NCBI RefSeq assembly: GCF_003985155.1 | Contig: NZ_ML133695.1 | Location: 215,224-279,223 of the forward strand | Reading direction: 5' to 3' | From: Rhizobium vallis | GTDB taxonomy: Bacteria; Pseudomonadota; Alphaproteobacteria; Rhizobiales; Rhizobiaceae | DNA: 64,000 nt | Part shown: piece after piece, positions 6,915 to 14,346 of the stretch | Layout of the letters: each line of letters opens with the position of its first letter | Position numbering within the stretch: the stretch's first letter is position 1 | Position numbers and translations under genes: made by a program | The notes under the pieces: model-generated | The model's database searches: none | Told to the model about the DNA's origin: nothing | What the model saw: only the letters and a program-made list of their open reading frames with translations

Positions 6915-7153
6915 ATGCCAAGATTTTATTTCAACGTCGTTTCAGGAGCCGATACGGTCATCGATCCCGAAGGGTCGGAACTGGCAACCCTCGAGGACGC
7001 AAGATATGAAGCCGTGCAGGATGACGAGCCCTGATGAGCCAGGCCGTTCTTGCGGGAAGGGACATTTCTGGGAGAAGAATGCACATCTGCGACGAGGCGG
7101 GAAACGTCCTTCTGAGCCTGTCCTTCAGCGAAACCGTCGAAAGCTTCGATTAA
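6915..7153 (+). pseudogene. DUF6894-type small protein gene split by a frameshift
   Basis: The frame from ATG 6915 reads MPRFYFNVVSG..., a typical DUF6894 opening, but stops at TGA 7032-7034 after 39 residues. The other half of the same fold continues one frame away to TAA 7151-7153 (SQAVLAGRDISGRR, then HICDEAGNVLLSLSF). Adding one base near 7023-7025 would join them as ...AVQDARALMSQAV..., giving about 79 residues, the usual family length. So this is a single-base deletion or a sequencing error. The second half begins with an ATG at 7034 but has no ribosome binding site of its own. Confidence 0.72.
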
Positions 7154-7164
7154 AACATGTCGCG
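7151..7164. repeat. Short intergenic repeat TAAAACRTGTCGCG, copy 2
   Basis: TAAAACATGTCGCG overlaps the stop codon of the broken DUF6894-type gene and lies just downstream of the convergent Crp-type gene. It differs from the copy at 6467-6480 by one base. Confidence 0.4.
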
Positions 7165-7175
7165 AGAGGACGGTG

Positions 7176-7943
7176 CTAAGGCGCCGCAGGCGAAACCGGA
7201 AGATCGCGCCGCGCTTTCGAGGGTCGCCGGATCGGCAAGCCGATCAGACGCTCGTATTCCCGCTCCGGAACGCCGTAGCTTCCGGCCGCGATCTCTTCCA
7301 GCCGCTCCCTGTCGAGGATCCTGACATTGGCGCGGCTCGACCTGATCGCTCCCAGTCCTTCGATCACATGCAGTTCGTTCGTGACGCCGGCGCGGCGCAC
7401 GCCGAGCATGAGCGCCAGAAATTCATGCGTCAGCGGCAGGTCGCTGCCGTTCAGCCGGTCGTGGCACATCAGCAGCCAGCGGGCGAGCCGCTCATGCATG
7501 TTGTAGCGCCCGTTGGCGAGCACCGACTGAGCGAGCTGAATGTCGCAGCAATGCATATATTTGAGGAACAGATCGTTGGCGACCGGAAATTCCGCCAGGG
7601 TCCGCCTGAAGCTTTCCACGGAAACCTGCAGGCCGAATCCAGCGGCCTGCATGAAGGTCCGGTTGGGCGTCGTCTCGGTCCTCAACAGGACATGCAGTCC
7701 TGCCATGCCCTCATGTCCGATATGGCCCGCCTCGACGGCTTCGTTGTCGCCGTTGGCCGCCACCATCGAGGCGAGACCGTCCTCGATGAAACAGACGTGC
7801 CCGTTCGGCCGATCGGCTTCAACCAGAACATGTTTCACCGGAAGTTCGATTGTCCTGACATCGGCGGTCAGCATGTCGAAGGCATCGCGCGGCAAAGCCT
7901 TCAACAGTAAATTGCGGGTATCGCGCCGGTCCGGTGCATGCAT
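7176..7943 (-). CDS. Crp/Fnr-family transcriptional regulator (paralogue C)
   Basis: A 255-residue regulator. The ATG at 7943 follows AAGGAGAAGGTC. N-terminal beta-roll about 25-145 (GHVCFIEDGLASMVA, AGHIGHEGMAGLHV); winged helix about 165-235 with THEFLALMLGVRRAGVT; C-terminus VPEREYERLIGLP. It shares the GVRRAGVT recognition helix with paralogue B, so the two may bind similar DNA. No iron-sulfur cysteines of the Fnr type. It is transcribed away from a histidine-kinase gene that lies upstream on the same strand, separated by about 135 bases. Confidence 0.86.
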   Translation of the reverse strand: MHAPDRRDTRNLLLKALPRDAFDMLTADVRTIELPVKHVLVEADRPNGHVCFIEDGLASMVAANGDNEAVEAGHIGHEGMAGLHVLLRTETTPNRTFMQAAGFGLQVSVESFRRTLAEFPVANDLFLKYMHCCDIQLAQSVLANGRYNMHERLARWLLMCHDRLNGSDLPLTHEFLALMLGVRRAGVTNELHVIEGLGAIRSSRANVRILDRERLEEIAAGSYGVPEREYERLIGLPIRRPSKARRDLPVSPAAP

Positions 7944-8078
7944 GACCTTCTCCTTGCGGGAGACAGCCCGTGCTCATACCGGCGCCGTTTGGCGGTAATG
8001 GATTGGTATATAGGGCATGCCGCGCCCATTTCATGTTTGCGAGAGTTTTGTACGGTTTTGATCAGGGGCGGGAAGCCC

Positions 8079-9452
8079 TCAGCCCTCCCTCGGCAAGCGG
8101 ATCACAAAACCCGTACCGGGCTGTCGATCCTCTATATGGAGCTCGGCCTTCAGCTGCTGCACGAGCGCGCGGACGATCTTCATTCCGAGGCTCCTGCCGT
8201 CGTTCTCGCCGGACGATACCTCCGGCGGCAGGCCTTTGCCGTCATCGGCCACCTCGAGGCGGATCTGGTCGCCAGCGCTGCGCGCACTGACGGTCACGGC
8301 GCCTGCGGCATCGGCATAGGCGTGCTTGAAGGCGTTCGTCACCAGCTCGTTGACGAGGAGCGCGATCTGGATGGCGCGGTCGGCATCGACGGCGCAGGGA
8401 TCGGCGTCGACGGAGAGGATGTGGCTGGAGGTCGTCTGTTGCAGGCGTTGGCAGAGGCTGGACAGAAAATCCGCCAGATCCACTGTTTCGAGATGCGGCT
8501 GACGCCACAACTGATCGTGCACCTCGGCGATGGTTCCGACGCGCGCCTCGGCATCGCGAAGCGCCTGACCGACCTCATCCTGTTTGGCGGAGCGAGCCTG
8601 CATGGCGAGCATGGCCGCGACCAGCGCCAGGCTGTTCTTGACCCGGTGGCTCATCTCGCGAAGCATGATTTGCTGGTGTTCCTCGGCGAAGTGACGCTCG
8701 GTATCGTCTCGCAGCACCTTGAGATAGCCCGCACGCTGGGCGCGCAGCGGCATGGTCAATCCGCTGCCCCAGAATGTCGATCCGTCCTTGCGCAGGTGAA
8801 ACTGCTCGTTCTCCGCGCGGCCGCGCTCGGCCGCCGCCTTCATTTCCTGTTCCAGCGCCCCCTCGGCGCGATCACCGGGAAGGAAGAGAATGCGGGCATC
8901 GCGACCGATGATTTCATCTTCCTCATAGCCGAAGATGCGACAGGCACCGGTGTTCCAGCTGATGATCTGCCCGTCCCGATCGAAGGCGAAGATCGCATAG
9001 TCGATCGCGCTTTTGAGAATGAGCTGAAGGCGCTCTTCGCTGGCGCGCAGCGCCTCCTCCTCATGCTGCGTCCGCGTCCGGTCACGAACGATCTTCATTA
9101 GGCCGTAGATCTCGCCCAACTCGTTGCGCAGCGGCATCGTCAGCCCAGAAGCCCAGAACGAACCGCCGTCCTTCCTGACGTGCCAGCGATCGTCCTCGGA
9201 GCGCCCGGTCGTGAGCGCACGCCTGATCTCCTTCTGCGCCGCCGCCGCAAGCTGATCTTCGAAAGAGAAGAGGATGGCGCTGTTCTGTCCGATGATTTCG
9301 GGTGAGGAATAGCCGAAGAGCGCTTGCGCACCGGCGCTCCAGGTCACGATGGTGCCGTCGCGATCCATCGCGAAAATCGCATAGTCCCGCGCGCTTTCGA
9401 CGATGTGCCGATAGATTTCAGTCTCGTCGCTCGGAAGGGGATATTGATCCAT
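8079..9452 (-). CDS. Double-PAS cytoplasmic sensor histidine kinase (HisKA_2/HWE type)
   Basis: A 457-residue kinase with no membrane segment. There are two tandem PAS domains (about residues 12-128 and 138-252). They look duplicated: DYAIFAMDRDG matches DYAIFAFDRDG, and FWASGLTMPLR matches FWGSGLTMPLR. A HisKA_2-type dimerisation helix follows with phospho-acceptor His269 in EMSHRVKNSLALV, then an ATPase domain with NELVTNAFKHAY (368-379) and DDGKGLPP (403-410). PAS-HisKA_2 kinases often respond to light, redox or small ligands. No response regulator is fused; the lone receiver at 5933-6304 is the nearest candidate partner. Start: ATG 9452 after GGGAG; a TTG at 9467 is an alternative. Confidence 0.88.
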   Translation of the reverse strand: MDQYPLPSDETEIYRHIVESARDYAIFAMDRDGTIVTWSAGAQALFGYSSPEIIGQNSAILFSFEDQLAAAAQKEIRRALTTGRSEDDRWHVRKDGGSFWASGLTMPLRNELGEIYGLMKIVRDRTRTQHEEEALRASEERLQLILKSAIDYAIFAFDRDGQIISWNTGACRIFGYEEDEIIGRDARILFLPGDRAEGALEQEMKAAAERGRAENEQFHLRKDGSTFWGSGLTMPLRAQRAGYLKVLRDDTERHFAEEHQQIMLREMSHRVKNSLALVAAMLAMQARSAKQDEVGQALRDAEARVGTIAEVHDQLWRQPHLETVDLADFLSSLCQRLQQTTSSHILSVDADPCAVDADRAIQIALLVNELVTNAFKHAYADAAGAVTVSARSAGDQIRLEVADDGKGLPPEVSSGENDGRSLGMKIVRALVQQLKAELHIEDRQPGTGFVIRLPREG

Positions 9453-9535
9453 GCCGCGCTCCCGCAATTGCCGCCAGACAACATTAGCACTCGCTACAAT
9501 AAATTCATCAGGCGTGCGTTTGCGTACAAAACTCG

Positions 9536-9562
9536 GGAACCCTAAGCCGAGGGTTCGAGTTT
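9536..9562 (+). promoter_or_regulatory. Possible EcfG-type stress promoter
   Basis: GGAAC (9536-9540), a 17-base spacer, then AGTT (9558-9561), pointing at the Crp-type gene that starts at 9680. It differs from the general-stress consensus GGAAC-N16/17-CGTT at one -10 position. The leader would be long, over 110 bases. Weak evidence on its own. Confidence 0.3.
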
Positions 9563-9679
9563 AATTTCGAGCGCCTTGCAATCGGCCATTCCGAAGTTCA
9601 CAATATCACGCGCGGCCGAGCGGACTTGTGGCGTTGACGGCCGAGAGACGTTGTCCTCTTGCCGATAAAGGGCAGAGCG

Positions 9680-10426
9680 ATGCGAGCCTTCGAAAGCGAA
9701 AATCTCATTCTATCGCAGTTGACGGATCCGGAGCTTCTGGCTCTGGATCGGATACTGGAGCCGCTTCCTCTCCCACGCGATTTCGCGCTCGTCCATGTGG
9801 GCATGCCGGTCAGCCACTATTATTTCCTGGAAAACGGCATCGCCTCGATGATGGCGATGAGCCCAGAGGGAAGAAAGGCCGAAATCGGCGTGCTCGGCAG
9901 GGACGGAATGTCGCCGCCGGCCTTTACCGCGGGGGCGGAGCGGTTTTCCTTCGACGTGATGATGCAGATCAGCGGCCACGGACGTCGCGTGGAAGCCCGC
10001 GCCCTGGCCGGCTTCCTGGTCGAACGGCCCACCATACGCCGGGCGCTTTCGCGTTTTCTTCACACCTTCTTCGTGCAGGTCGCCAACACCGCACTTTCCA
10101 ATGCCGTCCACAAGATCGACGTTCGGTTGGCGAAATGGATTCTGATGTGCCACGATCGCCTGGAAGGGGAGGAGATCGAAATCACGCACGAGTATATGGC
10201 GAGCATGCTCGGCGTCCGGCGCTCCAGCGTCACCGATGCCCTGCATGTCCTCGAAGGCGAACATCTCATCTATTCCAGCCGCGGCCTGGTGATCATCCGC
10301 AACCGCACCTCCCTCGAAGCCTTCGCGGCCGATGCCTATAATGTCCCCGGCGTCTCGGGCCGCGATTGGCCGCAGACTCGCCGCCACCGTCTCGCCTCGA
10401 CCTATGGCGCAATTTCTCCTGTTTAA
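9680..10426 (+). CDS. Crp/Fnr-family transcriptional regulator (paralogue D)
   Basis: A 248-residue regulator from ATG 9680 (preceded by AAAGGGCAGAG); a TTG seven codons upstream is a weaker choice. N-terminal beta-roll about 15-135 (SHYYFLENGIASMMA, IGVLGRDGMSPPA); winged helix about 155-225 with THEYMASMLGVRRSSVTDAL. By eye it resembles paralogue A in the HTH (VRRxSVTxALHxLEGxHxI). Its C-terminus departs from the EYERLIG ending of the other three and runs on as an arginine-rich tail (RDWPQTRRHR), possibly after a past 3'-end change. Confidence 0.84.
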   Translation: MRAFESENLILSQLTDPELLALDRILEPLPLPRDFALVHVGMPVSHYYFLENGIASMMAMSPEGRKAEIGVLGRDGMSPPAFTAGAERFSFDVMMQISGHGRRVEARALAGFLVERPTIRRALSRFLHTFFVQVANTALSNAVHKIDVRLAKWILMCHDRLEGEEIEITHEYMASMLGVRRSSVTDALHVLEGEHLIYSSRGLVIIRNRTSLEAFAADAYNVPGVSGRDWPQTRRHRLASTYGAISPV

Positions 10427-10479
10427 GTTTCATGCGGCGGATTGACGCACAACCCAGGCGATGATACCGATAACACAAT

Positions 10480-10498
10480 TGGTCAGGCCAGTTGACCA
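10480..10498. promoter_or_regulatory. Candidate GntR/FadR-type operator
   Basis: TGGTCA (10480-10485) and TGACCA (10493-10498) form a perfect inverted pair with a 7-base centre, 38 bases before the GntR gene. Its outer arms resemble the TGGTC/GACCA sites of FadR-subfamily regulators of organic-acid genes. Autoregulation and control of the TRAP operon are the likely roles. Confidence 0.6.
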
Positions 10499-10535
10499 GA
10501 TGCGCGCTTGAGGAGAAGCCGCCGGGGAGGCCAGA

Positions 10536-11294
10536 ATGTTTTCGCCCGTTGAATCACGCCGCCTCTACAGGCAGGTGGCGGACCAGATTCGCGTGATGAT
10601 CGCGAGCGGCGAGCTTGCCGTCGGCCAGCGCCTGCCGGCCGAGCGCGAGCTGGCGGAAAAGCTGGCGGTTTCGCGCCCGACCGTGCGCGAGGCGCTGATC
10701 GTGCTGGAGGTCGAGGGTCTCGTCAACATCCGCATGGGGTCCGGCATCTACGTGGTGCGCCGGCATGCGGCGACGGCCGCGGCAAGCGAGCGCGAGCCGG
10801 TGGAGGGGCCCTTCGAACTGCTGCAGGCGCGCGCCATCATCGAATGCGCCATCGCCGAGGAAGCCGCCGGCTGCGCTAGCCCGGAAGGCATCGCGGTGCT
10901 CGACGAAGCGCTGATGCGCATGAGCGGCGGCGTCAACGATGCGGGCGCGGTCATTGCCGCCGATCGCGCCTTTCATATCGGCATCGCCGCCATGATCGGC
11001 AATGCGACGCTGATCCGCGTGACCGGCGAGATGTTCGACATGCGCATGACGCCTTATTTCGAAAAGCTCGCCAGCCATTTCGAGGGGCCGACGACATGGC
11101 GCAGCGCCGTCGACGAGCATCGGGCTATCCGCGATGCGATCGCCGCCGGCGATGCGGCGGGCGCAAGGGCCACCATGCGCGCCCATCTCACCCTGTCGCA
11201 GAAGAGGTTTTCCGAGAGCTTCGGGGAGGAGCTCTCGGGAGAGGAGAAGCGCGGCCGCGACAAGGCGCCCGCGAAAGGAAAGACCAAGAACTAA
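10536..11294 (+). CDS. GntR-family regulator, FadR/FCD subfamily
   Basis: A 252-residue repressor-type protein. The N-terminal winged helix (about 8-75) has the family hallmarks GQRLPAERELAEKLAVSRPTV and LVNIRMGSGIYV. The FCD ligand domain (about 95-230) has the metal-site pattern with conserved His/Asp residues (DRAFHIGIA, DEHRAIRDAI, RATMRAHL). Such proteins usually release DNA when they bind a sugar acid or organic acid. It starts after GGGGAGG and lies 24 bases before dctP, so it is probably the first gene of the TRAP operon it controls. The C-terminal 25 residues are lysine-rich and poorly conserved. Confidence 0.88.
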   Translation: MFSPVESRRLYRQVADQIRVMIASGELAVGQRLPAERELAEKLAVSRPTVREALIVLEVEGLVNIRMGSGIYVVRRHAATAAASEREPVEGPFELLQARAIIECAIAEEAAGCASPEGIAVLDEALMRMSGGVNDAGAVIAADRAFHIGIAAMIGNATLIRVTGEMFDMRMTPYFEKLASHFEGPTTWRSAVDEHRAIRDAIAAGDAAGARATMRAHLTLSQKRFSESFGEELSGEEKRGRDKAPAKGKTKN

Positions 11295-11318
11295 ACCCGA
11301 ATTCGGGAGGAGAGAGCG

Positions 11319-12293
11319 ATGAAGAGCAGACTGGCAACGATACTTTGCACCGCAGCCGCGATCATGGCATCGACGGCGATTGCGCACGCCGAGACAGTGC
11401 TGAAATGGGCGCATGTCTATGAAACCTCCGAGCCATTCCACACGGATTCCGTCTGGGCTGCGGGAGAAATCGCCAAGCGCACCGACGGGCGCTACAAGAT
11501 CGAGGTCTATCCGGCCTCGCAGCTCGGCAAGGAAGCCGACATCAACCAGGGCCTCAAGCTCGGAACGGTCGATATCATCATCTCAGGATCGAGCTTTGCG
11601 GCGCGCGACTACAAGCCGATCGGCGTCACCTACTTCCCCTATATTTTCCGCGGTCCCGACCACCTGATCGCCTATACGAAGAGCGACGTCTTCAAGCGTC
11701 TTGCCAAAGGCTATGAAGACAAGACCGGCAACCATATCGCCGCCGTCAGCTATTACGGCACGCGCCACACGACCTCGAACAAGCCCATCGCCAAATGCGC
11801 CGACATGCAGGGCCTGAAGATCCGCGTGCCCGACGTTCCGGCCTATCTCGCCATGCCGCGCGCCTGCGGCGCCAACACGACGCCGATCGCCTTTGCCGAG
11901 GTCTATCTCGCTTTGCAGAACGGCACCGTCGAGGCGCAGGAAAATCCGCTGACGACGATCGAGGCGAAGAAGTTCTACGAAGTCCAGAAGAACATCATCC
12001 TCACCGGTCATATCGTCGATCACCTGAACACGGTGATCTCCAAGCAGCTGTGGGCGAAGCTCTCCGACGAGGACAAGAAGATCTTCGGCGAGGTGATGCA
12101 GGAAGCCGCCGAGCGCACCAGCAAGACGATCGCCGGTAAGGAAAACAGCCTGATCGCGACCTTCAAGGACAAGGGCCTCAACGTCGCCGAGGTCGACAAA
12201 GCAGACTTCGAGAAGACCGTGATGGAAAAGGTCAAGTTCGAGGACTTCGGCTACGACAAGGCCGATTGGGAAGCGATCCGGGCGATTCAGTAA
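11319..12293 (+). CDS. TRAP transporter substrate-binding protein (DctP type)
   Basis: A 324-residue periplasmic binding protein with a signal peptide (cleavage after AHA, about residue 24). DctP family features include LKWAHVYETSEPFH at the mature start, and IRVPDVPAYLAMPRACGANTTPIAF with the arginine (after KI) expected to hold a substrate carboxylate. YLALQNGTVEAQENP is the family signature. Substrates of such systems are carboxylates; the adjacent L-idonate dehydrogenase points to a sugar acid. The gene is followed after 7 bases by a perfect hairpin, then the small and large permease genes. Confidence 0.92.
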   Translation: MKSRLATILCTAAAIMASTAIAHAETVLKWAHVYETSEPFHTDSVWAAGEIAKRTDGRYKIEVYPASQLGKEADINQGLKLGTVDIIISGSSFAARDYKPIGVTYFPYIFRGPDHLIAYTKSDVFKRLAKGYEDKTGNHIAAVSYYGTRHTTSNKPIAKCADMQGLKIRVPDVPAYLAMPRACGANTTPIAFAEVYLALQNGTVEAQENPLTTIEAKKFYEVQKNIILTGHIVDHLNTVISKQLWAKLSDEDKKIFGEVMQEAAERTSKTIAGKENSLIATFKDKGLNVAEVDKADFEKTVMEKVKFEDFGYDKADWEAIRAIQ

Positions 12294-12300
12294 AGCTTGC

Positions 12301-12324
12301 GGCGCGACGTCTCGACGTCGCGCC
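12301..12324 (+). terminator. Hairpin between dctP and dctQ (attenuator or mRNA stabiliser)
   Basis: GGCGCGACGT (12301-12310), loop CTCG, ACGTCGCGCC (12315-12324): a perfect 10-bp stem beginning 7 bases after the dctP stop. It lacks a clean T-run (CTTCTT follows), so it probably protects dctP mRNA and reduces, rather than ends, transcription into the permease genes. Confidence 0.7.
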
Positions 12325-12353
12325 CTTCTTCCCCAACTCAGACAAGGCCGATC

Positions 12354-12926
12354 ATGTCGCAAGAAATCCACACCCCCATCACGGCCGAGGAGATCGGCCA
12401 CGAATTCGAGGGACACGCGCCGACCGCCAACGTCTCGGACTACGCCATCGAGGATTGGATCACGCTTGTTGTCTTCTGGCTGATGGCCGGCTGCGTCTTC
12501 CTGCAGTTCTTCACCCGCTATGTGCTGAACGACAGCTACGCCTGGACCGAGGAAATCGCCATCAACTGCCTGATCGCAGTCGTCTTTCTCGGCTCCGCCA
12601 TGTGCGTGCGCATGTCGCGCCATATCCAGGTTGATGTGTTCTATCACTATATGCCGGTAGGGCTGGCGCGCGTGCTCGCGACCTTTGTCGATATCGTCCG
12701 CATCAGCTTTTTCGCCTATGGCTGCACCCTGATGTGGCGCTATGTCGACATTGTCGCCGACGAGCAAATGGTCACCATCGAGCTGCCGCGCAACATCGTG
12801 TTCTACTCCGTTCTCGCAGCCTTCGTGCTGATGCTGCTCCGTGCGGTCATCGTCTTCATCGCCAACATTCGCCGCGGCTACTCCGTCCTGGAGCGCCCGG
12901 AAGAATTCCAGACCGTCGAGGGTTGA
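12354..12926 (+). CDS. TRAP transporter small permease (DctQ type)
   Basis: A 190-residue protein with four membrane helices (about residues 35-55, 70-90, 110-130 and 150-170). The DctQ signature is seen in FFTRYVLNDSYAWTEEIA and SRHIQVDVFYHYMP. It forms the TRAP membrane complex with DctM. The start at 12354 is chosen because upstream codons overlap the intergenic hairpin and are not family-like. The polar N-terminal extension of about 30 residues is longer than in many DctQ proteins. The stop is 4 bases before the dctM start. Confidence 0.9.
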   Translation: MSQEIHTPITAEEIGHEFEGHAPTANVSDYAIEDWITLVVFWLMAGCVFLQFFTRYVLNDSYAWTEEIAINCLIAVVFLGSAMCVRMSRHIQVDVFYHYMPVGLARVLATFVDIVRISFFAYGCTLMWRYVDIVADEQMVTIELPRNIVFYSVLAAFVLMLLRAVIVFIANIRRGYSVLERPEEFQTVEG

Positions 12927-12930
12927 TCCG

Positions 12931-14337
12931 ATGCTGCTGCTTCTTGGCTCGTTTCTGGTGCTGATGCTGGTCGGTGTGCCCGTCGCCATCTCGATGGCCG
13001 TCGCATCCGTGCTTTACATCGTTCTCTATGGCGTGGCGCCCGACATCATCGTCGCCCAGCGCATGATCGCCGGCGTCGAAAGCTTCCCGCTGCTCGCCGT
13101 TCCCTTCTTCATCCTGGCCGGCAATCTGATGAATTCGGCCGGTGTCACCGGCCGCATCTATTCCTTTGCGGTCGCCCTCGTCGGCTGGATGAAGGGCGGG
13201 CTCGCGCAGGTCAACATCATCGGCTCCGTCATTTTCTCCGGCATGTCCGGCACGGCGCTCGCCGATGCGGCCGGCATCGGCACGATCGAGATCAAGGCGA
13301 TGAAGGATCACGGCTATCCGGTCGAGGCCGCGGTCGGCGTGACGGCTGCCTCCGCCACGCTCGGGCCGATCTTCCCGCCGTCCTTGCCTTTCGTCATCTA
13401 CGGCATGATGGCGAATGTCTCGATCGGCGCTCTCTTCATGGCGGGCATCCTGCCCGGCGTCGTCATGACGCTCTTGATGATGATCACAGTCGCCGCCTTC
13501 GCCTATTGGAAGCGCTGGGGCTCGGACGCGCCGTTCGATGTACGCCAGCTCCTGTCGGCGGGAATGGAAATCGTCGTCGTGCTGCTGGTGCCGGTAGCGA
13601 TCTATCTGATGATGCAGGTGGGCGTATCGATGAACGCCGCAGCGGGCATTGCCCTTGCCGCGCTTCTGGCGCTGGACTGGTATTTCCGCTTTTCCGCCGT
13701 CATGGCGCTGATGACCCCGGTCATCCTGATCGGCGGCATGACGATGGGCTGGTTCACGCCGACGGAGGCCGCCGTCGCCGCCGTCCTCTGGTCGCTGTTC
13801 CTCGGCCTAGTGCGCTACCGCACGATGACGCTCTCCACGCTCGCTAAGGCAAGCTTCGATACGATCGAGACGACGGCATCGGTTCTCTTCATCGTCACTG
13901 CGGCATCGGTCTTCGCCTGGCTGCTCACGGTCAGCCAGGCCGCACAGCTGCTCTCCGATGCGATCCTGTCGATCACCGACAACAAGTGGGTGTTCCTGAT
14001 CCTGGTGAACCTGCTGATGCTGTTCGTCGGCTGCTTCCTGGATACGATTGCGGCGATCACCATCCTCGTGCCGATCCTTCTGCCTATTGTCGCGAGGTTC
14101 GGCATCGATCCCGTCCAGTTCGGCCTCATCATGACACTGAACCTGATGATTGGCCTGCTGCATCCGCCGCTCGGCATGGTACTCTTCGTTCTGTCGCGGG
14201 TCGCCAAGCTCTCGGTCGAGCGCACGACCATGGCGATCCTGCCCTGGCTGGTGCCGCTCTTCCTGGCGCTGATCCTGATCACCTTCGTTCCGGCCATATC
14301 ACTCTGGCTGCCGCAGCAGCTCGGGTTGTTGCGATAG
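12931..14337 (+). CDS. TRAP transporter large permease (DctM type)
   Basis: A 468-residue, highly hydrophobic protein with about 12 membrane segments. It carries the DctM landmarks PFFILAGNLMNSAGVTGR, VNIIGSVIFSGMSGTALADAAGIG, SATLGPIFPPSLPFVIYG and FTPTEAAVAA. It is the ion-coupled transport subunit working with DctP and DctQ. The ATG at 12931 is 4 bases after the dctQ stop. Ten bases after its stop the dehydrogenase gene begins, so one transcript covers uptake and first oxidation. Confidence 0.92.
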   Translation: MLLLLGSFLVLMLVGVPVAISMAVASVLYIVLYGVAPDIIVAQRMIAGVESFPLLAVPFFILAGNLMNSAGVTGRIYSFAVALVGWMKGGLAQVNIIGSVIFSGMSGTALADAAGIGTIEIKAMKDHGYPVEAAVGVTAASATLGPIFPPSLPFVIYGMMANVSIGALFMAGILPGVVMTLLMMITVAAFAYWKRWGSDAPFDVRQLLSAGMEIVVVLLVPVAIYLMMQVGVSMNAAAGIALAALLALDWYFRFSAVMALMTPVILIGGMTMGWFTPTEAAVAAVLWSLFLGLVRYRTMTLSTLAKASFDTIETTASVLFIVTAASVFAWLLTVSQAAQLLSDAILSITDNKWVFLILVNLLMLFVGCFLDTIAAITILVPILLPIVARFGIDPVQFGLIMTLNLMIGLLHPPLGMVLFVLSRVAKLSVERTTMAILPWLVPLFLALILITFVPAISLWLPQQLGLLR

Positions 14338-14346
14338 GAGCCCGCA

